Assembly (NCBI GenBank): GCA_050699575.1 | Contig: JBOHFG010000066.1 | Span: 1 to 31,989, forward strand | DNA from: GCA-003244245 sp050699575 | GTDB taxonomy: Bacteria; Actinomycetota; Actinomycetes; Mycobacteriales; Pseudonocardiaceae | Length of the DNA stretch: 31,989 nt | Direction of reading: 5' to 3' | Part shown: positions 1 to 8,158 of the stretch, piece after piece | How positions within the stretch are numbered: the stretch's first letter is position 1 | How the letters are laid out: each line of letters opens with the position of its first letter | Notes under the pieces: generated by a model | Told to the model about the DNA's origin: nothing | Seen by the model: only the letters and a program-made list of their open reading frames with translations | Databases searched by the model: none | Position numbers and translations under genes: made by a program

Positions 1-2
1 CA

Positions 3-83
3 GTGGTGACCAGCTCCGCCAAGTGCACCTGCTGCGGCGGGATCTGCGCCCAGTCCTTGGTCGACAATCCGTGCTCCGGGTAA
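3..83 (+). CDS. 3' end of an unidentified upstream gene (partial)
   Basis: One frame is open from the window edge to TAA at 81-83 and reads as a short Cys-rich C-terminus (AKCTCCGGICAQ, ending NPCSG). Four of its cysteines fall within eight residues, which would suit a metal-binding tail. With so few codons I cannot name a family. In related genomes hemW or a DUF3097-type gene often precedes hrcA, but nothing here proves either. A second frame stays open to 232, where it overlaps the hrcA start, but its composition looks like noise. Confidence 0.25.
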   Translation: MVTSSAKCTCCGGICAQSLVDNPCSG

Positions 84-228
84 GGGCGGCCCGCCCGGAC
101 TTCCTTGAAGATCAGAGCTCTGCCCCCCACCTGGCGCGAGGGCCAAGGGTATCGGCGGGCCCCGACGCCTGCGCCCGGGGCGCATTAGACTCAGCGGACA
201 GGCCCCTTACCAGCCCCAGGGAGGTGAC

Positions 229-1251
229 GTGAACGCGGACGACCGCCGGTTCGAGGTGCTGCGCGCCATCGTCACCGACTACGTGGCCACCCACGAGCCC
301 GTCGCGTCCCGCTCGCTGGTGGAGCGGCACCAGTTCGGGGTGTCCAGCGCGACCATCCGCAACGACATGGTGGCGCTGGAGGAGGACGGTTACATCACCC
401 AGCCGCACACCAGCGCCGGTCGGGTACCCACCGACAAGGGTTACCGGTTGTTCGTCGACCGGCTCTCGGAGGTGAAGCCGTTGTCGGTGGCCGAGCGCCG
501 GGCGGTGCAGAGCTTCCTGCAGGGCGCGGTTGACCTTGATGATGTACTGCGCCGCAGCGTGCGGTTGCTCGCCCAGCTCACCCGGCAGGTGGCGGTGATC
601 CAGTACCCCACGCTGAGCCGGTCCACGGTGCGTCACCTCGAGGTACTCGCGGTGACCCCGGCTCGGTTGATGCTGGTCCTCATCACTGACGCGGGCCGGG
701 TGGACCAGCGCCTGCTGGATCTGGGCGATGTCATCACCGAGGAGCAGGTGGCGCAGTTGCGAACTCTGCTGAACCACGCGCTGTCGGGTCGCCGGCTGGC
801 GGAGGCCTCCGCGGCGGTGGCCGATCTTCCTGAGCAGGCTCCGGTCGGGCTGCGGGACGCGATGATCCGGGTCTCGACGGTGCTGATCGAGACTCTGGTG
901 GAGCATCCCGAGGAGCGGCTGCTGCTCGGCGGTACCGCTAACCTCACCCGCAATGTCACTGATTTTCCGGGATCCCTGCGTCAGGTGCTCGAGGCGTTGG
1001 AGGAGCAGGTGGTGGTGCTCAAGCTGCTGGCCGCGGCCCGGGACCCAGCCACCATCACGGTTCGGATCGGCGAGGAGAATGAGGCCGAGGAGATGCGCAG
1101 TACCTCATTGGTCTCGATCGGCTACGCCTCGCACGGCACAGTCCTCGGGGGTATGGGCGTGGTGGGACCGACCAGAATGGACTACCCGGGCACCATCGCT
1201 GCGGTGCGCGCAGTTGCACGATACGTGGGGGAGATCCTGACCACTCGTTAA
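229..1251 (+). CDS. hrcA: Heat-inducible transcription repressor HrcA
   Basis: HrcA is the dimeric repressor that binds CIRCE operators at groE and related heat-shock promoters; its folding depends on GroEL. The 340-residue length is normal. The N-terminal winged helix reads RSLVERHQFGVSSATIRND, then MVALEEDGYI and the HTSAGRVPTDKGYR signature. The regulatory domain ends with the expected GGMGVVGPTRMDY segment. The GTG start at 229 follows AGGGAGGTGA at 218-227. Upstream I see a TANNNT-type hexamer (TAGACT, 186-191) but no convincing -35 and no full CIRCE, so autoregulation is not visible. dnaJ follows 68 bases downstream, the usual actinobacterial hrcA-dnaJ2 pairing. Confidence 0.96.
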   Translation: MNADDRRFEVLRAIVTDYVATHEPVASRSLVERHQFGVSSATIRNDMVALEEDGYITQPHTSAGRVPTDKGYRLFVDRLSEVKPLSVAERRAVQSFLQGAVDLDDVLRRSVRLLAQLTRQVAVIQYPTLSRSTVRHLEVLAVTPARLMLVLITDAGRVDQRLLDLGDVITEEQVAQLRTLLNHALSGRRLAEASAAVADLPEQAPVGLRDAMIRVSTVLIETLVEHPEERLLLGGTANLTRNVTDFPGSLRQVLEALEEQVVVLKLLAAARDPATITVRIGEENEAEEMRSTSLVSIGYASHGTVLGGMGVVGPTRMDYPGTIAAVRAVARYVGEILTTR

Positions 1252-1319
1252 CCGGGGTTGTGTTCACTGAATTTGCACGACGAGTACCGCGGCGAGGGTC
1301 GCGGCAGGAGGACGCCAGC

Positions 1320-2477
1320 GTGGCCAGGGACTACTACGCAATCCTGGGTGTATCCCGGGACGCCAGCGCGGAACAGATCAAACGCGCCTACCGCAAGCTG
1401 GCGCGCGAACTGCACCCCGATGTCAACCCCGACGCCGAGGCGCAACAGCGTTTCCAGGACGTCACCGCCGCCTACGAGGTGCTGACCGACCCGCAGAAGC
1501 GGCAGATCGTGGACCTCGGTGGGGACCCGTTGGAGCCCGGCGCGGGGCGCGGTGCGGGGAGCGACCCCTTCGGTGGGTTCGGCTTCGGGGACATCATGGA
1601 CGCCTTCTTCGGTGCCACTGGTGGACCCGGCGGCCGGCGAGGGCCGCGCAGCCGGGTGCAGAGCGGCTCGGACGCGCTGATCAGGCTGCAGCTCACCCTC
1701 GAGGAATGTGCCAGCGGGGCATCCCGCGAGCTCACCGTGGACACCGCCGTGCTCTGTGGCGAGTGCAACGGCTCGGGCTGCGCGCCCAACACCCGGCCGC
1801 AGACCTGCGACACCTGCGCGGGCGCCGGCGAGGTGCAGAACGTGCAGCGCTCCTTCCTCGGCCAAGTGGTGACCTCGCGGCCGTGCCCAGTGTGCCGCGG
1901 CTTGGGCGAGGTCATCCCGGATCCCTGCCGGCAGTGCGGCGGGGACGGGCGGATCCGGGCCCGCCGCAACGTCACCGCCAAGGTGCCCGCCGGGGTGGGC
2001 GACGGGATGCGGGTGCGGTTGGCCGGTCAGGGCGAGGTGGGCTCCGGTGGTGGCCCCGCGGGTGATCTCTACGTCGAGGTGCAGGAGGTGCCGCACGAGA
2101 CGTTCACCCGCGACGGTGCCGACCTGCACTGCACCGTGCGGGTCCCGATGACCTCCGCCGCGCTAGGCACCACCGTCGTGCTGGAGACCCTCGACGGCAC
2201 CGAGGAGGTCCGGGTCGAACCGGGTACCCAGTGCGCGACCGTGCTCCCGCTGCGGGGCCGGGGGATGCCCAAGCTGCGGAGCACGGGCCGCGCCGAGGGG
2301 CGAGGTGACCTGTTCGTGCATCTTGATGTGGTGACCCCGATGCGGCTGGACACCCGGCAGATGGAGCTGTTGCGCGAGCTTGCCCTGCTGCGCGGTGAGG
2401 AGCAGGCTGAGCTCACGGCCAATGGCCGGGCCGGTGGTTTGTTCTCCCGGTTGCGGGATTCCTTGGGCGGACGCTGA
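1320..2477 (+). CDS. dnaJ: Molecular chaperone DnaJ (type I, DnaJ2)
   Basis: This is a co-chaperone that delivers unfolded clients to DnaK and stimulates its ATPase. From GTG 1320 the protein has 385 residues: J-domain with HPD at 32-34, a Gly/Phe linker around 70-100, and four CxxCxGxG zinc repeats at about 146, 163, 189 and 203. The C-terminal substrate-binding domains follow. The frame is open back to an ATG at 1260. I prefer 1320 because AGGAGG lies at 1306-1311 and the protein then begins ARDYYAILGV, the normal DnaJ N-terminus. Location behind hrcA identifies it as the DnaJ2-type copy, not the dnaK-linked one. Confidence 0.95.
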   Translation: MARDYYAILGVSRDASAEQIKRAYRKLARELHPDVNPDAEAQQRFQDVTAAYEVLTDPQKRQIVDLGGDPLEPGAGRGAGSDPFGGFGFGDIMDAFFGATGGPGGRRGPRSRVQSGSDALIRLQLTLEECASGASRELTVDTAVLCGECNGSGCAPNTRPQTCDTCAGAGEVQNVQRSFLGQVVTSRPCPVCRGLGEVIPDPCRQCGGDGRIRARRNVTAKVPAGVGDGMRVRLAGQGEVGSGGGPAGDLYVEVQEVPHETFTRDGADLHCTVRVPMTSAALGTTVVLETLDGTEEVRVEPGTQCATVLPLRGRGMPKLRSTGRAEGRGDLFVHLDVVTPMRLDTRQMELLRELALLRGEEQAELTANGRAGGLFSRLRDSLGGR

Positions 2478-2488
2478 CGGGTGTGTAG

Positions 2489-3280
2489 GTGAGCAGTCTT
2501 CCGGTGTTTCTCGCCGAGCAGCTGCCCGCTGAGGGCGCCGAGACCATGCTGGACGGGCCGGAAGGCCGGCACGCCGCGACGGTGCGCCGGGTGCGAGCCG
2601 GCGAGCGTTTGATGCTCACCGACGGCTGTGGCGAACTGGCCCTGTGTGAGGTGCTTGGCAGCGGTCGGGATCGGTTACAGCTGCGGGTGCTGCGGCGGGC
2701 GACTGAGCCGGCTCCGGCCCTGCGGGTAACGCTGGCGCAGGCGCTGATCAAAGGCCCGCGCGGGGAGCTGTCGGTGGAGTTGGCCACCGAAGCCGGAGTG
2801 GATGCGGTGCTGCCCTGGCGAGCGGAGCGCTGCGTGGCCCGGTGGGATGCGGGGCCGCGGGGTGCCAAGGCGCTGTCCCGCTGGCAGGAGACGGCTCGTG
2901 AGGCGGCCAAGCAGTCCCGCCGGGGACGGTTCCCCGAGGTGGCCGAGCCGGTGGGGATCACCGCGCTCGGGCAGCGCTGTGCTGCCGCCGCCAGGTGCCT
3001 GGTACTGCACGAAAGTGCCACCGATTCGTTGCGCTCGGTGCTGTTGCCCGCCGCGGGGGAGCTGTTGCTGGTCGTCGGACCCGAGGGCGGCATCACCGAG
3101 GCCGAACTGGCCACGCTGACCGCCGCGGGCGGCCGGCTGGTACGGCTGGGTCCGGCGGTGTTGCGTTCTTCGAGTGCCGGCGCGGTTGCTCTCGGTGCAA
3201 TAGGTGCCCTCTCTTACCGGTGGGAACTACTGCATTCGAGTGACATATTGTGCAATGGTGGCCAAAAAGGCTTACATTAA
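2489..3280 (+). CDS. rsmE: 16S rRNA (uracil1498-N3)-methyltransferase RsmE
   Basis: RsmE is a SPOUT-fold methyltransferase that makes m3U1498 in 16S rRNA. Seen: an N-terminal PUA-like part (GRHAATVRRVRAGERLMLTD), KGPRGELSVELATEAGV, the cofactor loop VVGPEGGITEAEL and the LGPAVLRSSSAGAVALGA motif that ends the SPOUT knot. The GTG start at 2489 lies 11 bases after the dnaJ stop. About 20 residues after the usual end (HSSDILCNGGQKGLH) look unlike the family and run into AT-richer DNA, so the original stop may have been lost or the tail is lineage-specific. Probably co-transcribed with hrcA-dnaJ. Confidence 0.93.
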   Translation: MSSLPVFLAEQLPAEGAETMLDGPEGRHAATVRRVRAGERLMLTDGCGELALCEVLGSGRDRLQLRVLRRATEPAPALRVTLAQALIKGPRGELSVELATEAGVDAVLPWRAERCVARWDAGPRGAKALSRWQETAREAAKQSRRGRFPEVAEPVGITALGQRCAAAARCLVLHESATDSLRSVLLPAAGELLLVVGPEGGITEAELATLTAAGGRLVRLGPAVLRSSSAGAVALGAIGALSYRWELLHSSDILCNGGQKGLH

Positions 3281-3779
3281 GTGTGCGAGACCGGATAGCG
3301 CCACCTGATCGAGTAGCCAGGGTGAATCGAGTACCAGGTTATCCGAGCTTACAGACTCCGCCGGGCACCTCCCCCCTCGGTCCGGCGGCGCTGCGCCGCG
3401 GCGGGACAGCCCCCAGTTTTCGCCGCGGCGCAGCATTCCACTCCCGTTTTCCGACGCGCGGCCATCGGCGCGCTGTCGCTCAAGTGCGCATTCGCCACGG
3501 CTCCCTTTCAGCGCTGCTCGGTTTTTGTCGCGGAAGACCTATATGAACAATATGCGTCTATCACGTCAGGTGGTACGGGAATTGGGCCTGCGGTGGCGGC
3601 TCGGTCGCTGAGCGAGGTTCAGGTGCGGTCGCGCAGCGCGGGCTCGGGTGGCCCAGGGGTTACGGCTGCCTGGAGCAACGGGCGAATCCAAGCCCCACGG
3701 ACTCAGGTCTGCGGCTACCATCAGCCGTGCCGGTTGACCCTGGATGCGCGAGCGCGCAGGAAGCAGGACGCACGCACAC
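3281..3779 (+). other. Intergenic region between rsmE and phoH
   Basis: About 500 bases without a convincing gene. The first 80 are AT-richer than the surroundings. The middle holds a 14-bp perfect inverted repeat, listed separately. One frame is open at 3250-3546 but its product (Pro/Arg-rich, no hydrophobic core) does not look like a protein. A promoter for phoH is expected here, but I cannot place -35/-10 boxes with confidence. Confidence 0.5.
3390..3434. repeat. 14-bp perfect inverted repeat (hairpin, possible terminator)
   Basis: Arm GCTGCGCCGCGGCG at 3390-3403 and its exact reverse complement at 3421-3434 enclose a 17-base spacer. The stem is almost pure G/C and would be very stable. 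There is no T tract directly after the second arm, so it is not a classic Rho-independent terminator. Its place after rsmE still suits an end-of-operon structure. Confidence 0.6.
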
Positions 3780-4844
3780 GTGACCCCTATCCCGATGGAG
3801 GGCGCCGCCCGATCCGGTTCGGAGCTGACCCAGCCTGGACCGATCCAGTCTAAGGTCGTGATCCCCGACTCTGCCGTGCTGGCCCTGTTGGGATCCCGCG
3901 ACGAGAACCTCAAGGTGACCGAGGCTCTGCTCGCCGCCGACGTGCACGTGCGGGGCAATGAGGTCACCCTGACCGGTACCCCGGCGGACGTCGCCTTCGC
4001 CGAGCGGGTCTTCAGCGAGTTGGTCACGTTGGCCCGCCGTGGCCAGCAGCTCGGCCCGGACGCCGTCCGGGCGACCCTGGGGATGCTCACCCAGGGAGAC
4101 GCCGAGTCGCCCGCCGAGGTGCTCAGCCTGGACATCCTGTCCCGGCGCGGTCGCACCATCCGGCCCAAGACGCTCAACCAGAAGCGTTACGTCGACGCGA
4201 TCGATCGCGCCACGATCGTGTTCGGCATCGGACCGGCCGGTACTGGCAAGACCTACCTGGCCATGGCCAAGGCGGTCCAGGCGCTGCAGGCCAAACTGGT
4301 CAGCCGGATCATCCTCACCCGGCCCGCGGTCGAGGCGGGGGAGCGGTTGGGCTTCCTGCCCGGCACGCTCTACGAGAAGATCGACCCGTATCTGCGCCCG
4401 CTGTACGACGCGTTGCACGACATGCTCGATCCGGAGTCGATCCCCAAGCTGATGGCCGCCGGGACCATTGAGGTCGCTCCGTTGGCCTACATGCGGGGCC
4501 GTACCCTTAATGACGCCTTCATCATTCTCGACGAGGCACAGAACACTACCCCGGAGCAGATGAAGATGTTCCTCACCCGCCTGGGCTTCGGCTCCAAGGT
4601 CGTGGTCACCGGTGACGTCACGCAGATCGACCTGCCGGGCGGTCAGGTGTCCGGGCTGCGGATCGTGCAGCACATCCTCGACGGGGTGGACGATGTGCAC
4701 TTCACCCAGCTGTCCAGTGCCGACGTGGTCCGGCACCGGCTGGTGACCGACATCGTGGACGCCTACGCGCGGTGGGACGCCGTCCAGGAGGCCACCGGGG
4801 CACGCCCGGTGGCCAACCGTGCCGACCGCCGCCGGAGGCGGTGA
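3780..4844 (+). CDS. phoH: PhoH-family ATPase (PhoH1)
   Basis: PhoH-type P-loop NTPase related to RNA helicase cores; usually coupled to YbeY and thought to act in RNA metabolism. From GTG 3780 it has 354 residues, close to M. tuberculosis PhoH1. Seen: a KH-like N-terminal part (ADVHVRGNEVTLTG), DILSRRGRTIRPKTLNQKRY, Walker A GPAGTGKT at 151-158, RPAVEAGERLGFLPG, and Walker B with IILDEAQNTT, then TGDVTQIDLP. An in-frame ATG at 3744 is an alternative start. I chose 3780 because AGGA at 3765-3768 precedes it at workable spacing. ybeY begins 7 bases after its stop. Confidence 0.93.
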   Translation: MTPIPMEGAARSGSELTQPGPIQSKVVIPDSAVLALLGSRDENLKVTEALLAADVHVRGNEVTLTGTPADVAFAERVFSELVTLARRGQQLGPDAVRATLGMLTQGDAESPAEVLSLDILSRRGRTIRPKTLNQKRYVDAIDRATIVFGIGPAGTGKTYLAMAKAVQALQAKLVSRIILTRPAVEAGERLGFLPGTLYEKIDPYLRPLYDALHDMLDPESIPKLMAAGTIEVAPLAYMRGRTLNDAFIILDEAQNTTPEQMKMFLTRLGFGSKVVVTGDVTQIDLPGGQVSGLRIVQHILDGVDDVHFTQLSSADVVRHRLVTDIVDAYARWDAVQEATGARPVANRADRRRRR

Positions 4845-4851
4845 CCCGCCG

Positions 4852-5421
4852 GTGGGTATTGAGATCGCCAACGAGTCCGGCACCACTGTCCCCGAGGTAT
4901 CCATTGCGGCCGCGGCGCGGTTCGCGATGGATCGGATGGGCGTCAGCCCGCTGGCCGAGCTGTCCATGTTGCTGGTCGGCAGCGGGGTGATGGCCGATCT
5001 GCACCAGCGCTGGATGGACCTGCCGGGGCCCACCGACGTGCTGGCCTTCCCGATGGACGAGGCGGACGAGGGTGGGGTGCTGACGAGTGGGCGGCCGGAT
5101 AGCTCATCCGGTTGCCCAGCGCTGCTCGGTGACATCGTGCTGTGCCCGGAGGTTGCGCAGGAGCAGGCCGTCGCAGCCGGCCACTCGGTGCTCGACGAGC
5201 TGCAGCTGCTCACGGTGCACGGCGTGCTGCACCTGCTGGGCTACGACCATGCCGAACCCGCCGAGGAGCGCGAGATGTTCGCCTTGCAGGGCCGGATCCT
5301 CGACGAGTTCCGGCGTGCCGATCGAGCCGGCCGGCGCCGGATCGCCCAGCGGGACGCGGACACCCGGCTGCTCGGGGTGGTCGGTCTGGAGGGGCCGGAG
5401 GAATCTGGCCCGCCGGGATAG
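4852..5421 (+). CDS. ybeY: Endoribonuclease YbeY (rRNA maturation factor)
   Basis: A zinc-dependent endoribonuclease needed for 16S rRNA 3'-end maturation and 70S quality control. The metal site HGVLHLLGYDH is complete at residues 123-133. Other family landmarks are WMDLPGPTDVLAFPMDE and LGDIVLCPEVA. GTG 4852 gives 189 residues beginning GIEIANESG, which matches the mycobacterial N-terminus; a GTG at 4819 inside phoH is in frame but less likely. GGAGG at 4834-4838 is the nearest purine run. A loop at about 71-89 (EGGVLTSGRPDSSSG) is longer than average. The phoH-ybeY-corC-era order is conserved in actinobacteria. Confidence 0.95.
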   Translation: MGIEIANESGTTVPEVSIAAAARFAMDRMGVSPLAELSMLLVGSGVMADLHQRWMDLPGPTDVLAFPMDEADEGGVLTSGRPDSSSGCPALLGDIVLCPEVAQEQAVAAGHSVLDELQLLTVHGVLHLLGYDHAEPAEEREMFALQGRILDEFRRADRAGRRRIAQRDADTRLLGVVGLEGPEESGPPG

Positions 5422-5462
5422 CCCCGCCTACAGCTCCCTGGAACAGCGGACAGGACCCGACA

Positions 5463-6806
5463 GTGCTGACGTCTTCGGTTCCCCTGCTCGTGCTGGCTGT
5501 CACCCTGGTGGTGGCCGCGGGGGGCTTCGCCGCGGCCGATGCGGCACTGGGCTCGGTGTCGCGGACCCAGGTCGAGGCGCTGGTGCGGTCCGGTCGGTTC
5601 GGCGCCCGGCCGCTCGCGCTCGTCGTCGCCGACTGGCCCCGGCACGTGAACCTGCTGCTGTTACTGCGGTTGAGCTGCGAGCTGACGGCGACGGTGCTGG
5701 TCACCGTCGCGGCGGTGCGGGCGTTTTCGCCGACCTGGCTGGCGGTCCTGGTCGCCGGGCTGGCGATGGTCGTGGTCACCTATGTCGTTGTCGGGGTGGG
5801 TCCGCGTACCATCGGTCGTCAGCACCCCTATGCCGTTGGCCTGCTGGTGGCTGGACCGGTCCGGGTGCTGGGCCGGATTCTGGGCCCGCTGTCGCGGCTG
5901 CTCATCGTCGTCGGTAATGCGATCACACCCGGCCGGGGATTCCCAGAGGGGCCGTTCACCTCCGAGGTCGAACTCCGCGAGCTGGTCGATATGGCGGGTG
6001 CGCGCGGTGTGGTCGAAGCCGGCGAGGCCGAGATGATCCACTCTGTGTTCGAGCTCGGGGACACGATGGCCCGCGAGGTGATGGTGCCCCGGACCGAGAT
6101 CGTCTGGATTGAGCGGGACCAGTCGGTGCGCCAGGCGGTGGAGCTGTGCCTGCGCTCCGGGTTCTCCCGGATCCCGGTGAGCGGAGACAGCGTCGATGAC
6201 ATCATCGGTGTGGTGCACCTTAAGGATCTGGTGTCGGCCGAACGCCAGGGGGGTTCCAGCAGCGGTGCGGTTGGTGAGGTGATGCGGGCCGCGACGTTCG
6301 TGCCAGACTCCAAGCTGCTCACCGCGCTGCTCAAGGAGATGCAGGTCTCGCACAACCATATGGCCGTCGTGGTCGACGAGTACGGTGGTACGGCTGGCTT
6401 GGTGACGATCGAAGATATCCTGGAGGAAATCGTCGGCGAGATCACTGACGAGTCCGATACCGACCAGCGGCCGCCGATCGAGCACCTCGGGGACGGTAAG
6501 GTACGGGTGATCAGCCGGCTGCCGGTGATCGACCTCGGTGCGCTGTTCGCGGTGGACCTCAACGATGCCGATGTGGAGACCGTGGGTGGGTTGCTGGCGC
6601 AGCGGTTGGGTCGGGTGCCGTTGCCCGGCGCTGAGGCTGATGTGGCGGGCCTGCGGCTGCGGGCGGAGGGTGGCAACGATCGTCGCGGACGGTTGCGCAT
6701 CACGACCGTGACCGTGGGCCGGGTTCCTGCCCAGCTGGACCCGGTTACCCCGTCGGAACCCGTTGCGGCCGACCCGCCGCAGGAAGTGAGCGACACTCGT
6801 GCCTGA
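5463..6806 (+). CDS. CorC/HlyC-type membrane protein with CBS pair
   Basis: A 447-residue protein of the DUF21-CBS-CorC_HlyC family, whose members are linked to magnesium/cobalt efflux; the old name 'hemolysin' is misleading. The N-terminal third has about four hydrophobic segments (PLLVLAVTLVVAAGGFAAA first). The CBS pair runs from about residue 200 (AREVMVPRTEIVWIE, SRIPVSGDSVDDIIGVVHLKD, NHMAVVVDEYGGTAGLVTIED). The C-terminal CorC_HlyC domain contains GGLLAQRLGRVPLPGA. GTG 5463 follows the purine-rich GGACAGGA. It corresponds to M. tuberculosis Rv2366c. It overlaps the next gene by 8 bases, implying coupled translation. Confidence 0.9.
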   Translation: MLTSSVPLLVLAVTLVVAAGGFAAADAALGSVSRTQVEALVRSGRFGARPLALVVADWPRHVNLLLLLRLSCELTATVLVTVAAVRAFSPTWLAVLVAGLAMVVVTYVVVGVGPRTIGRQHPYAVGLLVAGPVRVLGRILGPLSRLLIVVGNAITPGRGFPEGPFTSEVELRELVDMAGARGVVEAGEAEMIHSVFELGDTMAREVMVPRTEIVWIERDQSVRQAVELCLRSGFSRIPVSGDSVDDIIGVVHLKDLVSAERQGGSSSGAVGEVMRAATFVPDSKLLTALLKEMQVSHNHMAVVVDEYGGTAGLVTIEDILEEIVGEITDESDTDQRPPIEHLGDGKVRVISRLPVIDLGALFAVDLNDADVETVGGLLAQRLGRVPLPGAEADVAGLRLRAEGGNDRRGRLRITTVTVGRVPAQLDPVTPSEPVAADPPQEVSDTRA

Positions 6807-7161
6807 GACCGGCCCACTTGGCACCGCCGACCTGGACCCGGAGGACGCCAAGATCGTGACGCTGGCGCGCTCGGCGCTGGCCCGCACCGGAGCTGCCGAG
6901 GGTGCCGCAGTGCGGGACACCGACGGGCGCACCTACCTCGGTGTCCCGGTCTCGTTGCCCTCCCTGGTGTTGACCGCGCTGCAGGCGGCGGTAGCCGCGG
7001 CGGTGGCCAGCGGGGCGACCGGCCTGGAGGCGGCTGCGTTGGTGTCGGCGCCTGGTGTGGTGGATGCTGCCTCGCTGGCCGCGGTCCGCGACCTCGGGCC
7101 GGCCGCTCCGGTGCTGGTGGTCGACCAGCGCGGCGACGTCAGCAGGGTGGTACCGGCGTGA
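6799..7161 (+). CDS. Cytidine deaminase-like protein lacking catalytic zinc site
   Basis: A 120-residue protein often annotated as cytidine deaminase in the corC-era interval (Rv2365c-like). Fold landmarks are visible: KIVTLARSALARTGAAEGAA, GRTYLGVPVSLPSL, then a helix LTALQAAVAAAVASGA and the strand VLVVDQRGDV. The two elements that hold zinc in true cytidine deaminases, (C/H)AE and PCxxC, are both absent, and the protein contains no cysteine at all. It is therefore probably not a deaminase. Overlap on both sides (8 bases with corC, 1-4 with era) and conservation of the position suggest a non-enzymatic role tied to this operon. Confidence 0.82.
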   Translation: MPETGPLGTADLDPEDAKIVTLARSALARTGAAEGAAVRDTDGRTYLGVPVSLPSLVLTALQAAVAAAVASGATGLEAAALVSAPGVVDAASLAAVRDLGPAAPVLVVDQRGDVSRVVPA

Positions 7162-8111
7162 TGCCCACCGCCGGTGGCACCGGCATGACGCCTACCGATG
7201 AGCCGTTTCGGGCCGGGTTCGCCTGCCTGGTGGGCCGGCCCAACGTCGGCAAGTCAACGTTGACCAACTCGCTGGTGGGTCGGAAGGTGGCGATCACTTC
7301 CAGCCGGCCCCAGACCACCCGCCACACCATCCGGGGAATCGTGCACCAGCCGCACGGGCAGCTCATCCTGGTGGACACACCGGGCCTGCACCGACCCCGC
7401 ACCCTGCTCGGTCAACGGCTCAACAGCCTGGTCCGCGCCACCTGGTCGGAGGTGGACGCGATCGGCTTCTGCGTGCCCGCCGACGCCGCGATCGGTGCCG
7501 GTGACCGGTTCATCGCCGGTGAGCTGGCCGCGCCGGGCCGGCGAACCCCGGTGTTCGGCATCGTGACCAAGACCGATCTGGTGAGCCCGCAGCGGGTGGC
7601 CGAGCAGCTCGCCGGGCTGGCTGAGCTGGCGCGCTCGACCGGTCTCGGTGAGTTCGCCGAGGTGGTGCCGGTGTCCGCGGTCGACGGCTTCCAGGTGGGG
7701 CTGCTGGCCGACCTGCTGCTGGCCCGGATGCCGGAGTCGCCGCCGCTGTACCCGAGTGGGGAGCTCACCGACGAACCAGAGCAGACCCTGGTCGCTGAGC
7801 TGGTGCGGGAGGCGGCGCTGGAAGGTGTGCGCGACGAGCTGCCGCACTCGCTGGCCGTCGTGGTCGAGGAGATGAACCCGCGAGAGGGGCGAGCTGACTT
7901 GCTCGACATCTACGTGAACCTCTACGTCGAACGGGACAGCCAGAAAGCGATCGTGATCGGACGCGGTGGCCAGCGGCTCAAGGACGTCGGCGCTCGCGCG
8001 CGGGCGCACATTGAGGCCCTGCTGGGCAGTTCGGTGTACTTGGATCTGCACGTGAAAGTCGCCAAGGACTGGCAGCGCGACCCCAAACAGCTGCGTCGCC
8101 TGGGTTTCTGA
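7161..8111 (+). CDS. era: GTPase Era
   Basis: An essential GTPase that binds the 3' end of 16S rRNA and helps assemble the 30S subunit. The 316-residue protein has G1 GRPNVGKST at 25-33, G2 region SSRPQTTRHTIRG, G3 DTPG, G4 TKTD and G5 near PVSAVDG. The C-terminal KH domain follows (YVERDSQKAIVIGRGGQRLK, LDLHVKVAKDWQRDP), and the protein ends RLGF as in relatives. ATG 7161 overlaps the previous stop; GTG 7158 and ATG 7185 are in-frame alternatives. Position next to ybeY and the deaminase-like gene makes this a ribosome-maturation operon. Confidence 0.96.
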   Translation: MPTAGGTGMTPTDEPFRAGFACLVGRPNVGKSTLTNSLVGRKVAITSSRPQTTRHTIRGIVHQPHGQLILVDTPGLHRPRTLLGQRLNSLVRATWSEVDAIGFCVPADAAIGAGDRFIAGELAAPGRRTPVFGIVTKTDLVSPQRVAEQLAGLAELARSTGLGEFAEVVPVSAVDGFQVGLLADLLLARMPESPPLYPSGELTDEPEQTLVAELVREAALEGVRDELPHSLAVVVEEMNPREGRADLLDIYVNLYVERDSQKAIVIGRGGQRLKDVGARARAHIEALLGSSVYLDLHVKVAKDWQRDPKQLRRLGF

Positions 8112-8158
8112 CCCGCGCGTCGCGTCCGGTGTCGGCGTGGTGGTGCGACGATGGGCGG

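Noticed and set aside
181..228. Possible CIRCE operator before hrcA (TTAGACTC at 185-192)
   Set aside because: Only a partial left half is seen (CIRCE left arm is TTAGCACTC), and no matching right arm at 9-base spacing.
3660..5213. Minus-strand open frame of 517 codons opposite phoH and ybeY
   Set aside because: Antisense to two conserved genes with intact motifs, and its composition is typical of a GC-driven shadow frame.
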